Shown here piece by piece: positions 1 through 12,500 of a stretch of DNA of 46,670 nt. The DNA comes from Apostichopus californicus (Eukaryota > Echinodermata > Holothuroidea > Aspidochirotida > Stichopodidae): NCBI GenBank assembly GCA_020650975.1, contig JAIPMN010000853.1, positions 1,649-48,318 on the forward strand, in the 5' to 3' direction. The notes beneath the pieces were generated by a model, which worked only from the letters and a program-made list of their open reading frames with translations, was not told where the DNA came from and ran no database searches. How positions within the stretch are numbered: position 1 is the first letter of the stretch; each line of letters opens with the position of its first letter. The position numbers and the translations under genes were made by a program.

Positions 1-15
1 CCCCCCCCCCCCCCC
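1..15. repeat. Homopolymer C run at window edge
   Basis: Fifteen C residues open the window. Other C or G runs in the window (16,494-16,510, 18,151-18,158, 18,560-18,571, 19,105-19,114, 20,492-20,502) sit next to transposon ends or assembly trouble spots, so run lengths here may be unreliable. Confidence 0.8.
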
Positions 16-61
16 ATTCCATCTCATACTTATGAGTTACTAGAAACCTGAATATACAAGA

Positions 62-125
62 ATGTATGTATTTTAGATCCTCCTGCAGGCAGGAACTTGC
101 GAAGAAGCCATCAATGCTTTATAAA
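62..125 (-). mobile_element. 3' fragment of a tRNA-derived SINE
   Basis: Read on the minus strand, this piece has the same order of blocks as the 3' end of the SINE at 3,117-3,360: GATGGCTTCTT, then CCTGC...GCAGGAGGATC, then an ATACATAC-type tail. It lacks the tRNA-like head, so it is a 5'-truncated copy, as expected for target-primed insertion. Two copies of one 3' end define a family within this window alone. Confidence 0.6.
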
Positions 126-992
126 CAAGGAATGAATCTAGAGAAGTGTTTCTTTACTATCCTTTCTTCTTCCATAAAACATATATGTGGTTAAAACCAA
201 ACTCTTCAATTTAGATATTAAATGAAAAATTAATCTCTTCAAAATACTGTTAATTATATGGTTAAGTATATAGAGCCAGTTAGCTAGGTGCCTAAATCTT
301 GCATCCTGAAATATTCAAACTAATTCGCTGTAAAAAAATATGTTAATCAAAAATAAATGAAGTGATGTAACCATTGGTGGGATAATTAATAATATGTGAG
401 GCAAGAAATTTACAAGAACCTTTTTCGAGTTGCCACTTTATCGTCAAGACGTAATTTTGGAATGTTACAAATAGTTTAACTCGCACGAGAAGACTGTGAT
501 CGATCGAATGATCAAACATATATATATAGCCCATCCAGACATCTTTGCCAAATGAACGTTATAACTAACGAGTTCATGCATAACGAGTGATTGTATTCCA
601 ATCTAACAATACTGCAGCCTACCATACAGACAGATGAGCTTCTAATCTTTTCCCTTTTCACATATTTGTTAGTAAACATCTATATGCAACAAGTAAATTT
701 GGAAAGCGTCAAAAGTTTCCTTTTTATTTTGGAATTCATTTTGAATAGTCAAAATAAATAAAGAATTGACAGTATCTTGTTATCAGCTTCTGTCATCAGA
801 TATAACTAGTCATCACATATAGGTGCTTTAATTAATGATCACTTACATAATTTTCATATGGCATTAACGCAATTTACCTGTTTGGTATATTAAAAAACGG
901 AAACATTTTTCTTTGAAAGTCCTTTTATATTTCCTTCTTTTAAAGTTCATGATCTCTCTCTGGGATTTCTTTCTTGACTTCACTGACAAAAA
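126..992. other. AT-rich noncoding stretch
   Basis: No open frame with coding character, no RNA gene and no repeat boundary is visible. Stop codons are frequent in all frames and composition is AT-rich. Confidence 0.5.
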
Positions 993-1130
993 ATAAATAT
1001 ATAAATAGCCTCTACGAAGATAATTAATGAAGAAAGCATAGAAATTAACTAGAGTGTTGCAATAAATAAATATATAAGCCTCTATGAAGATAATTAATGA
1101 AGAGAGCATAGAAATTAACTATGAGTGTTG
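993..1130 (+). repeat. Tandem duplication, two ~70-bp units
   Basis: Two adjacent units (about 993-1,062 and 1,063-1,130) share the order TAAATATATA, AGCCTCTA.GAAGATAATT, AATGAAGA.AGCATAG, AAATTAACTA and GAGTGTTG. They differ by a few substitutions and a 3-bp indel, so the duplication is recent but not brand new. Confidence 0.85.
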
Positions 1131-2110
1131 TAACATTCTCTGTATTGTTTCACTTACTCACAAGAATTACCGTGAGGAATTTATGACATTCAGCAATTCA
1201 TATGAAACAGGGGTTACAAGTGCCCCACATATTTAAAAGATTTGTATAGAATTTATATTTCTCTATAATCTTTATAAATATATTTCATCTTGACAAAACA
1301 CACAAAAATTAAAACACCCCCCGGAACCAACACTGGGTGCCTCATTTTGATATAAATATAAATATTCTGTTATTCATATTTCGGGCTGATCTATTTCATC
1401 ACCTCAACTCAAAGAACAGAAATCTGGCAACTTAACATCTCGATCTTTCTCTACTGATCTGTCAAACCGTTTAAGCCTCTCACTGACGGCCCAAATACAC
1501 AAAATTTCACAAAAGCATGAGAACCTAACACCGTCCACTCGTTCCATAAAGTTATTAAAACTGAAAAACGTATGCATATTCAAACCAAAGGAAAAGTTAA
1601 TAACGGATGGGTAAGAGCGGAAAATGATTCAAGTATCTCGCCTTTTGATTGACGTGTTTTTGAAAGCCCTTGCTCAGGTAAGCTTTCTCGGATGAGCATC
1701 TCACGAATTATTGCGACATCTATCTGAATATTTCCATTTTTTATCCAAAAACCTTATACCTAGTCGGATACAACGAATACAACCCAAAGAGGCGTCTGGG
1801 GAGTCGGAAAAACTCGGTTGATTGACAGCCTAAACTCTCTCAGGCGCAGAGGCTCCGTAGCAAAGTTGGACAATTTAAAAAAAAATGAACTTCATCAGGT
1901 TTTTAGCATCAATTCTCAAATTTCCAGGTGTAACACACCTTGAATGATTGACGCTTCGGGTCAAAATCGAAAAACATCTGCATAGAGCTATTTTGAAGAG
2001 GGGTGTTCTGTTTCCTTGGGGCCACATTTCATTTTCATTTTGGTTGTCCCACATTCGGGCTTATGCACACACAGACGCATTATGTATACATTAGGCTTTT
2101 GATGAAAATT
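1131..2110. other. Noncoding stretch, somewhat GC-richer from 1.38 to 1.96 kb
   Basis: No coding exon can be supported. The part from about 1,380 to 1,960 is less AT-rich and less repetitive than its surroundings. It could be a conserved noncoding element or an untranslated exon, but nothing in the sequence decides this. Confidence 0.3.
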
Positions 2111-2128
2111 TCCTTTCATGAGCTTTTA

Positions 2129-2165
2129 AAAAGGAGGAGAGGAGGAAGAGAGAGAGAGAGAGATA
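2129..2165 (+). repeat. Purine-rich (GA)n microsatellite
   Basis: A run of AGGAGGAGAGGAGG followed by GA dinucleotides. A pyrimidine-rich CTTT-type tract follows on the same strand at about 2,365-2,465. Confidence 0.8.
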
Positions 2166-2361
2166 TGCAGAGCCTTATTTCTACGTTAAAAAAGAAAAAA
2201 TTAAAATTGATACAGAAGCCTCTTTTTCTCTTAAGGCAAACTTGGCTGCCTCTCTGATAAACCACGGCAATTAAACTCTGCACAGGAACTAATTTCCTGT
2301 CCTTATGGATTTCCAAATTCTAGAAGCCAGTAAATGAATTTCTTTTCAGTTTTCTACAAAT

Positions 2362-2465
2362 TTTTTTTTTCCTTTCTTCTCTTTCTTTCTTCTTCTCTTT
2401 TTCTATTTTTTTTTCTTTCTTTTCTTTCATCTTCTTTATAATCTTTTTTCTTTCCTTCTTTTCCA
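2362..2465 (+). repeat. Polypyrimidine (CTTT-type) tract
   Basis: About 100 bases that are almost all T and C on the plus strand. The Lys/Glu-rich reading frame on the opposite strand is a translation of this simple sequence, not a gene. Confidence 0.8.
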
Positions 2466-3116
2466 GAAAGTGATATATCAAAGGCCTCTTTTTATTTTCA
2501 GGTGTGCTCAATTATATATTCATATTTTTACCCAATCGAGCCAAAACAATTGTGTGTATGCGGGAAATGCGACATGAGGCCCCCAAGGGGCTCTGATTGA
2601 GTTATCTATCCAGGCTAATCAAGTTTTGATTGCATTGTAGCAGGAAATTTTGCATGCAGGTGAGTAGAAGATTATGTTTGTGTGCTGAAGTGGAAAGATA
2701 TACTACGTCTGTTTGCATATTTTGCTGCTATATTGTGCCATCTTTTGGGCTCTGGGATGGAAATCAGGTAGAAGGGTTTTAGCAGGTGGAGCAACAGGGG
2801 TGAAGAAAATAGTTACCTGATTGCTACAAAAGATACACAGGGCGGATTGCAGCGCAGCTATTAAGGTGTGAAAATCAATGCACGTAAACACTGCGACGAC
2901 CGAGACAAGACAACCTGTCAGAAAGTCAGCTGCAGATTTACAGCAAATATATACTCCTTTTTACATCATCGGTACTGCTTTTAATCTCCCCCACTTCTTT
3001 TGTATAATTTCTGTTTTGTGTTTATTTGGCAAAAGTACAAGTTTTAGGAAATTCCATCGACGCTATTAGCTATCCATGGACAGAACTTCAACTTGTATGA
3101 TTAAAGGGAGTGTTAG

Positions 3117-3360
3117 GGAGTGTTAGCTCAGTGGTTAACGCCTGTGCCTTTCAATCATAAGGTCCCGAGTTCAAGTCACTCCAAGATTAATGTATGTCGT
3201 CCAGTTACAGAGTTGTTGACAATTGACAATTCATAATCATGGACGTTAAAATATGAATCTAAGAGACTGACTTCGGTCAGCTTGCGGCTTTGATAAGCCA
3301 ATGATGGCTTCTTTGCAATTCCTGCTTGCAGGAGGATCAAAAATACATACATACATACAT
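3117..3360 (+). mobile_element. tRNA-derived SINE with ATAC tail
   Basis: The head (about 3,117-3,183) is tRNA-like. It has an A box TTAGCTCAGTGG, a B box GGTCCCGAGTTCAAGTC and pairing ends GGAGTG/CACTCC, as in RNA polymerase III internal promoters. A unique body follows, and the 3' end is GATGGCTTCTT...CCTGCTTGCAGGAGGATC plus a CATACATA tail. The same 3' end recurs inverted at 62-125. The tRNA fold is imperfect, so a working tRNA gene is unlikely. The parent tRNA cannot be named with confidence. Confidence 0.75.
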
Positions 3361-3446
3361 CATCTTTTAGTTTCTATTCCAAAAGATCTTCCTAAAGATA
3401 AAACTGGAGGAGGTAAAACAATTGCAGTTTCACTTTTCTGTTATAA

Positions 3447-3495
3447 GGGGATGGGGGATGGGAGTGGGGGTGGGGGATGGGAGTGGGGGTGGGAG
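3447..3495 (+). repeat. G-rich minisatellite
   Basis: Repeated GGGGATGGGAGTGGGGGT-type units with many runs of three or more G. The plus strand has the spacing expected of a G-quadruplex. Confidence 0.75.
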
Positions 3496-6400
3496 AGAGA
3501 TCAATTGAAAAAAACATCTCAGTAACGGGTGACCAAAAACGATGTAATACAAGCAAAAACTACTGATAATCCACTGCCTCCCATTCCTCATATTCTCTTG
3601 ATACTGAATTCCTGGTTAGTATATGATTGCCAATGAGCCCCATCAACGTTTGCTTTGACTCAATTAAGTTTTCAGTTAACCTACATGGAATGCCATTATC
3701 GTCCAATTATGTACCTCCCATCACATAATATGCTGTTGTTAGCTACCTAGTGGCCACAGTAGAATCTAGTTTCTCATACAATGCATGTGTGTGTGTGTGT
3801 ATATGCTTTGATATGTACATCAACATGTAAAAACAGATGTGTCCTATTCTATTCAAACTGCCATCCACAGCCTGGTCTCTAGTTCAATATTAATTGCAAT
3901 ATAACATTTTAATTCAGTTGCTAAATAAAACTCTTGTCCTTCATGCACTTTTACCCATCGATGAAAAGAAGCATCAAAAAATGTTTTGGTTGTTTTTAAG
4001 TATTAGTATATCGGAGAAGGATGGGCACAAAAATGACCAACTCTCGAGTGATTAAAATGGAACAAAATGGAAATATAACACTTTGTGGTTCAAAAGGGAA
4101 AAATGATCTGAAAAACATATCCTTGCAGAACCATGTCTTTTAATACGATATTTATCATCTTGGTCTTTATTTAATTAATTTATTCATGGTGGAAATGAAA
4201 GTATTTTACCAGGTTTCTACGGATACGGGGACGTACCACATTTATATGGTTTTAAAAACCATACAGGTTGTAGAAAATCTGTTTGTAGACCACTTTTTGC
4301 TTACCTGTGGTAGCAATGAAGAACTTCGGAGCAAATATATGAACAGCAAAAGACAACTACATTGTAAGACTAGAGATTATTATCAACTTGATGACAACAT
4401 TGAGAAGAGATCAAGAGAGGCAGGATCTTGGAGAAAAAATTTTGTGACATGATGCTAAGACAATGGCATCAGTTGGGTGCATGTGACGTATTATACATGT
4501 TATAATGGTCATAAAGTTGATCACATCCACGCCTCAGTTGTTTCATAAACAGACAGATAGATAAAGAGTTAGATTGATTTACACATAAACAGACATTTGT
4601 AGAAATGGCCTTTATACTTAAATGAGCAAAATAGGCCAAAGGTTAATCTTTCATACCGATGCCGGGAATGAATTACGTTGAATTAATACAATTGACCACA
4701 CATCGTCAAACAAGATGCTATGCAAAGTGGCCGATTTGCATACAGTATTTGAACACAGAAACCAATTTATGTGTTCAGTATAAAGAGCATATAGTAATAA
4801 GCCTTTAGCAATAATGAAAACACAAAATTAGTGTTCCCCCCGGTACTTGTAGCTTTCCAAAAGAATTAGATCTCGAGTTAAATAAAATCGATTTGTTAAA
4901 ATGTTTCAGCAAATACTGTACATAGAGAGAGCTTAGTGTTTTAGGAACTATCTTCAATTATTCTTCAAAGCCTCAGACGAAAAAAATATTTCAAAGCACT
5001 TCCAATTAATTTGAGTCCTATCTTGTAACCCTGCGTGATATTGAAGATCAAATCCCCACAACCTGTTGCTTCCATCTTTTTTTTACCATCAATCAAAGAT
5101 GTTTAAAATGCAGTTTATAAAGGATGCCTCAATGTTACACTGTTTACCCCAATGAATCAAATACCTAACATCTGAATAGATTGTCCTTCCTCGCAGGTCA
5201 TTGTAACGGCCTACATACCTCTGTCTGGCGAACTACTTTGTACAAACTTGTACTCTGGTGTGATGTATCACGAAGCACCATCCCTGCAGGCAAATATATT
5301 GCTTAAACCAAACAATTTTGGTTTTTTTAAGTCTATCAAGGTATAATTCTGATCCTCCTCGCTCTCTGTTAATAGCTCATGAAACGTAAGTGGTAAAAAG
5401 CTTGAAAATGACATATCAGTGATGGTTCAATCACAATGACTAACATGGATATCCTTACAGGCCAAAAGATAAAAAAGAAAAAAAGTACACAGCAAAAATG
5501 TGCTCTACATTTCAACGAGACAAAAATCTAAAGAAATGTTTGACAAATTATAAGTTAGTTGGTTTTGATATTAATGAATTAGAAGAAGGAAAACATTACA
5601 AAATTTGAAAAAGAAAAAAAAATTGATCTTCATTTTAACATTTCGGTGTATCACATTAAACCAAACTTGGATTTGATTTGTTTAGCATTGTTATTGTTGA
5701 TATTATCAGTATCACTATTTATATTATTATTTTTGGTTAAAGCTCATTTGATGATGATGATAATGATGTCAGTGTCTCAGTGTGGGACTAGATTTCATGT
5801 TCAACAACATTTGTCCTTGACAAATTTTGCAATGCAATGTCAGCATGTTATTTTAAGGCCATAAAGAAAGTTGTATGTTTATTTTTATTGAGGTTTCTGT
5901 TTCAGATGAGGAACTGACCTAATGTGTTAGACTAGAGCTAACTGATGACATTCAGATGTTTCAAGGTTAAATTTTTCAAAAATTTAAATTGATATAGAAA
6001 TTGAAACAGGAATTTCATAGCAATGTCTTTCAAGAGTCTACAACATCATAAATTTTTTTTTTTTTTTTGCCTTTATTTAGTAATCTTTAGCAAATAAGTG
6101 AGTATTGCAAATGCGGAGAAGTCTGATTCAACCAAGTTAAGAGCATTTAATTCCTCATGATTGAGTTGTAATGGCATCACACATATATAGCAATGCCATA
6201 ACAAAAAATGCAAGCAAAAAAAACACACAGCAATGGATGGACATTCAAAAGACTTCCAAGAGGGTCAAATAACTATTCCAAGATGAAAAGGGCTAAATCT
6301 ATAAAGCTTATAAAACTCTTTTCAGTGGTTACATAATCTTTAAAGACACGGCAAACAATTACGCAAGTCATAACTGGGAAACCAATTTACAAAAGTTTTT

Positions 6401-8047
6401 TTTTAATATTTTTATCAGACTGTCCAAAGGGAAGACAAACAACATGCAGATGATAAAAAATAAAGAAAAAAACCACCCATGGCTGTGCCCCAGAGATAAG
6501 CTCTTCGAACAACGACCATTCACGGACTATTTGCTTTGGTTTATTGTGTACCGTCTCTTGTTAGCTAAGTCACTGTAGTTTTTTTTATGATCCTTTATGT
6601 ACACGACAGATTTACCAACCTCTTAGATGCATTGATAATGTTGCTAGATTGTTCAAAGATGAAGGAAGCCATAAATTCTAACAGACGTGACAAGTCCTCT
6701 ATTTCTTTTCATAGAGTCATTAGTTTTCATCTCTTTTCCGATTCCCTCTTCCCCCTCGAGTTTCCAGCCTCGTTTATTCGACAATCGTCAGTCCGAAGTG
6801 CAGAAGAGGAGATCCCAGTCTCTGTGATATATATACATATACATATATATAGATATATATGTAACCTAAAAACAAAAATAAATCTACTTTATGTGAAATT
6901 CTATTTCTTCGAGATGTAACAAATGAGCTTGCATATTTACAGAGTCACTTGTGAATGTAGGGCATTTTGCCACATGACTTGAAAATGCATCATATTTGTC
7001 TCACTTAATATACTTGAGAGATAACTCAGTCGGACGAAACAGATAAGAAACTTGAATTTTCCACAAAGTATCGGAAAATTGTAAATGCCTCTTATGATGT
7101 CATGCTGATGTCATGGGGATTGATGGGCAAACCATACATTGGTTTATGGTGCAGCAAACATTTTAAAAGTATTTATACATCTTTGAGCAAATCCAGATCC
7201 TCTCAGACAAGCCTGGAAATTAAAATTGATGGCCTTGCATGAAAATGAAGCACAGTTTGCATTAGGGGCTATATTTTAAGTGTTCTGTAAACTTACTGTA
7301 GGTAACAGGATATGTATCAATTTACCAGCTACTTTAGTCATATTTTAAAATAAAAGGTTCAAGTTAAAGAAAGAGCTCACTTATGAGAGCAAAAACCTGT
7401 CATGTCAGGGCTCTCTTCCATGAAGGTCGGAAACTTTCCCAAATTTTGAGGTAAACGTATGAAAGTATAAATTTACAGCCGCAGACGGGAGATCTAATGT
7501 ACGAGATATCGACATGGCAATTTTCTTTTTAATTACTGTTTATTATTTTTAACGCAGTCGGTTAATGCACTGTATGACTTTATGTATATGTTGTTTAAGT
7601 CCTCTGGATTTATAAAGTATGAGTTGTGTTCAATTAGGTTTTGGAATATGTAAGTTTTGGTTTATGGGTGGTCAATGTCTTTTATAATAACATTTGACAA
7701 AAAATACATCACAATTTGCATTTTCTTTGCATTTTTTTTCTTACAAGAATATCCGATTACTGTTTATTCCGGCGTGGTGCAAGGGGGCAAGTAGGGGTAA
7801 TTAAATGACAATTCTAAGTAATGGAAAGAGCAAACTACACAACTGGTTTTTAATTTTGCCCCGGGCAAGATTTGAATAAACCAAGTTCGTTAAAGTTTAA
7901 TGAAGATAATACAGTATACATGGACTTCCATTTATTTTCCTCTAGGTGGGTGTGGCTTTGTGGGACAAAAAATATTCATACGCACAGAGAGTTCTTTATA
8001 ACCAATTGTGTTACTTAGAAGTCTTAAAATTTACTGTGGTAAAGGTG
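3496..8047. other. Long noncoding stretch
   Basis: I see no coding exon with a plausible protein, no RNA gene and no bounded mobile element. Minor features are a short TG run near 3,788-3,800, a T run near 6,053-6,068 and a TATACATATA stretch near 6,829-6,861. Open frames are short and low in complexity. Confidence 0.45.
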
Positions 8048-8096
8048 TGAGGGTGGGTGGGTGAGGGTGGGTGGGTGGGTGGTGGGTGAGAGGGTG
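8048..8096 (+). repeat. GGGTGGGTG minisatellite, quadruplex-prone
   Basis: About 50 bases of GGGTGGGTGAGGGTGGGTGG-type sequence with more than four GGG runs separated by 1-4 bases. It fits the usual G-quadruplex pattern. Confidence 0.8.
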
Positions 8097-9027
8097 CGAT
8101 GGCATAGGAAATCTGTCCTGATGACCTGGTCCTTCCCCACTATCATTGGTTTAAACATGTCACTGCATGGCAGACCTGATTAAACAAAATTTGAGATTCC
8201 TAATTACTTTGACAATTTACAAATGACTTGAGACAGATAACTAATTCCATCAAAGCAGAATTCGGACCATTGATACAGATGGACTGACCGTATCAGCACA
8301 CATTGGACCAAATCGTACTGGCTTCTCGGGTGGATATTAAAGATAAGAATAATTTAACCCCAAACAAATATAACAATTGATGGCTTCAAACTTGTAGCAT
8401 ATATGTTTTCAACCCACCAAAAACAAGAGAGGAATCTGACCATATACAATGAATCAAGAATATCATAAAGCAAGGATGCAAGAAACACCAGACCAAAAGG
8501 TGACCATCAGCTCCAACTTTATGAAATGGATACTACCATTCAGTTCCTGGGTTACAAAGACAGACATTGAGTCTGCTCGGACTTAAAACGCTCATTTCAT
8601 GTCTCCTGAAGTACCGCCCTCTAGTTATAATTCATCTTTTTCTGCACTTTGAAGTGGGAAGTTTGATTGCCGCTTAACAGGGTATGTAAACTGTACATAT
8701 GCAGTCATGATGGACTCAATTGATATAAAGTTTTTTGAAATATCAATTTTCGTTGTTACCAAATTGATGGAGATCCACCTGCGAAACTGGGTGTGCAAAT
8801 TGATGATGAGTCAACCCCAAATGTAAACATGTATTTGATCCACACATTGTGTGAGTGAACCCGACAAATCATCTAAACCCATGTGGGTCACCTGTTGGTC
8901 ATCAATGGGGTCACCTGTAAGTCAAAGGTTACCTCGACAGTCCACTGTGAACTGTGTTAGGTACTGAAAGGAAGACATACCCTTAGCAGCATGATTTTCG
9001 GTTCATCATGTTCTACGTACTTACTTG

Positions 9028-9590
9028 TAGAAGAGGGGGAGGGGAAGAGAGGAGAGAAGGGGAGGGGAGGGGAGAGAAAGGGAGGGGAGGGAAAAGGGAG
9101 GGGAGGAAGGGAGGGAGGCAAGTAGAAGGGAGTGAGGAGATAGGGGAGAGAGAGAGAAGAGGAGAGGGAAAAGGGGAGAGGAGATTAGGAAAGGAAGAGA
9201 AAGGAAGGGGAACAAGAACGAGGAAAGGTGGGAAGGAGAGAATGAGAGGGAGGGAAGTGGAAGGGAGAGTTGGGGAAAAAGAGAAGAGGGGTGGCAAGGG
9301 AGGAGATGGAGAAAGAAGAAGGGGGGAAGGAAGGGAGCCGGGATGGGAAGGTAGGCAAATAGAAGGGAGTGAGGAGATGGGAGAGAGAGAGAGAGAAGAG
9401 AGAGAGAAGAGGAGAGGGAAAAGGAGATTTGGTAAGTGGAGGTAGGGAAGGGGAAGGGGAAAGCAAGGTAGGGAAAGGGATCGAGGAAAGGTGGGGAGGA
9501 GAGAAGGGGAGGGAGAGAAGTGGAAGAAAGGGGTGGGGAGAAAGAGAAGAGGGGTGGAGATAAAGTAGAATGGGAGGGGAGGGAAGAATG
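9028..9590 (+). repeat. Polypurine (G/A) minisatellite block
   Basis: About 560 bases almost wholly of A and G on the plus strand, built from GGGGA, GGAAGG and GAGAGA variants. A longer unit recurs: the block starting AGAAGGGAGTGAGGAGAT appears near 9,124 and again near 9,361, about 237 bases apart. Long open frames occur on both strands here only because stop codons are rare in such sequence. Their products are Gly/Arg/Glu-rich one way and Ser/Leu/Pro-rich the other. Mirror-like polypurine tracts of this length can form triplex (H-) DNA. Confidence 0.9.
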
Positions 9591-12500
9591 GCACAGGATA
9601 GGAATAGGAAAGTACATATATGTTACATTAATTACCTTTTACTTGAAGAGAAAAACAAATTCAGACTTATTAAATACTAGCAAACCTTAAAATGAGTTAT
9701 TCTCCTTAAAAAACTACTACTTTTTGTGCTTGCATAATTGTCAATATGTAGTGCAGAATGCTCCTTTAATGAAGACGAGAAAAAAAGAAAGAAAAAAAGA
9801 TTCTGACAATTGAGCAACTCTATTTATATTTAAATAGTAATATAGCTTTTTGTTGAGATATATGGTCTCTAACCTTGCTAATTGCTATCAATATCTACCT
9901 GTAACATAAAACTGTTACAAAACATTTCATTCTTGTCAGAAAACTGAGGAGAGCTGTCTGCGATCTGGGAGAGGACTGAGACTTGAGTTTTCCTCAAAAC
10001 CCGACCAAACAATTGGCAACCAAAACTCTTGGTGCTAATACACCCCCAGACAGAAAGGAAAGGCTGATGACCCAGGTCGTTTAACGACCTTCCAAGATTC
10101 AACAGCTCCTAGCACACCTCATATTTCCAAACAATTTTGCAAGGCATCTATCTCCATTTTCATGTGAAGAATGAAAGCGACTCCTCAGATTCAGGAATAT
10201 GATAGCAGGGAGCTAAAATGTCGTCACAGCAACAAAAAAAAGGGAGGCAAGAGAGCAAAAAAGAGAAAGGAATAAAAAAAAAAATGGCTGCATATAATAA
10301 ACTAATCCCAACAAATAAGAGACATACCTATATGTATTTCTACAGACGGGCGTCTGTATTTGCTCGCTGAGGCGTGTAACAGTTTGGAGGAGAGCATATT
10401 TGACTGTTGGATCATATTTCTGGAATGAAGATGGAAAATAATCAAACCGAGAGATTGGAAAAAAGAAAAAAAAAGATAGCAATGAAAAAAAGGAAAAGCA
10501 GGATTTCATGTGGGTTCAAAAGAGGTGGCAAAATGATTGGCTACAATCCAAGAGAAATATGTCTCCAGAAGTGTTTGCCAGGGGTAAATACCCGAGTCAT
10601 AATATTCTGAAAAAGGGTTTCAAGATTTTTAATGGGGGCACTGAGGCGTACAGACCTAGATATTAAATTGATTTTGACAGCATAATGCCTCAGTGATTTT
10701 CATTTTCTACCATATGCCTAACAAAAAAAAACAAAAAAAGAGAGAGAGAAAAAAGAGAAACACTTTTCAATTGTGAAAAAGTTGATATAAAAATTAAGTC
10801 AATATGTACTAACAAGGGAGGTATTAGCCATAATTAATGGAGCAAACACTGGCCCTTTGTAAATTTGTAGGCCAAGTTTACTCACAATTTTTTTCTCTCC
10901 CCGAAAAAGGTCTACAGACAATCAGTTTTTGGTGGAAAAAATATTTCTTAACAAATTGTTTTGAATGTCATGTCAGAAGGGGAATCGACCATGTTTTGAT
11001 TTTATCGCAAATTCACCAACAGACCAGCAAACTGTTGTTATCCTATGTATGGCATATTAAGTGGCTGACATAACTAGAACAGCATACATATGCCACGTTG
11101 ATGCTGTTAAACTTGTTTCAGATACATGGGGTTTGCTAAGTTTTTGTTGGATCAGATTCGTAACAGTTGTCAGGTATATTTCTGGGAAAAACATAAAAAT
11201 CCTATAAATTCAACTAATATTCAAGCATCTTCAATTTCAAATGTCATATATTACAGTTACAAAACAACCCTCAAACAGATGTAACCAAATTGAGATATAT
11301 AGTATATATGACATTAAAGTTAGTGTTCCTCAATATTTGGCGTGTCAGAGCCCTTCATGAAAGTAGGCATATATACTGTACTCTCAAAAGTGTTATGCAA
11401 TGTTGGTACACAAGGAAGTTTGATTGAGGCTGTTGTACGCTTGATAATACAAACTGTGCTTTTTTCTTCTTTTTTAAATTTTATTTTTATATATCTTATT
11501 TTTACGATGGTGAATGTGTACATAATTCTCCCAGAACAACCTGCTTGTTGACTGTGAAATTCTCATGGAAGTTTATATGGTCTATGTACAGTCAATTGCA
11601 ATTTGGAAGAGCTCTGCATGGTTGTTGTGAACACTTTTCCGGTGACCGAAGTGGACTGCTGAACGAACACATGATTGCTGAAACTTTTCTGCATCACCAG
11701 ATTAAGTTTTTGGAGCATTTGGATTGACAAAGATATGATTTCTTTTCCTTAAAATTTTGTGATATTTCGTGAATTTGCATCCATGGGCCAACAGCATTGA
11801 AGTAAATGATGTCATCACAGCAATAAAGCTGGGAAATGTCTGGGTTTTCTTCTATCTTTTATCATATCATTTCTTCACACAGGAAACTAACTATATATAC
11901 TGCAACCTTGCATTTTGGTGAAATTCTATGTCATACATGTGGGAATCATAGAAAACAAACATTCTTAATGTATCACATTTTCACAGAAAGTCAGGCAATT
12001 TAATTGGAACACTGAAAACAGGTTTTTGCAAACTTTGTTTTTTATTCTTTGAAGCTTAAAGGGATACTCTGGTGACAAAAAACATGACACATATATGTGT
12101 GAGAGAGAAAAATGATTCTACACTGTGTGTTGGAAACCTCATCTCATAGCTTAATTGTCTCTAACTCGAAATAGAGTGGATTGAATGTAACCTATTTTGA
12201 CTGGCTGCATCCTTGATTCGCCCCTGGAGTGGATCCCAGTAGATGGTCTGTGATGTCATGTACCCAGCAAATGTTATTAGAAATAAAAAAGCTATACTTC
12301 CCTATTATAAACTTCTTGTTTATTTATCCTGGAAAACTGATATATTAGTATTGTATGCTTAGCTGTCAAGGTTCTCTGTATGTAGAGTTTCATTAAAAAT
12401 GCAACTTCTTTGTAGAAATATGATTTTCCACTCTGAACAATTGAGTTCAATATTACTTTAAGGAAAATAAAAACCACTTTTTTCAGCTAAATTGCCGTGA

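Noticed and set aside
3117-3183. Functional tRNA gene
   Set aside because: The anticodon stem pairs poorly, the B box is attached to a SINE body with a simple-repeat tail, and the 3' part recurs elsewhere. A SINE head explains it better.
9008-9617. Long open frames on both strands, up to 198 codons, in the polypurine block
   Set aside because: They follow from the lack of stop codons in A/G-only sequence. The products are simple Gly/Arg/Glu or Ser/Leu/Pro strings with no domain.
12058-12476. Complete MITE beginning TTAAAGGGATACTCTGG
   Set aside because: No matching inverted end or target duplication could be found; only a single end-like motif is present.
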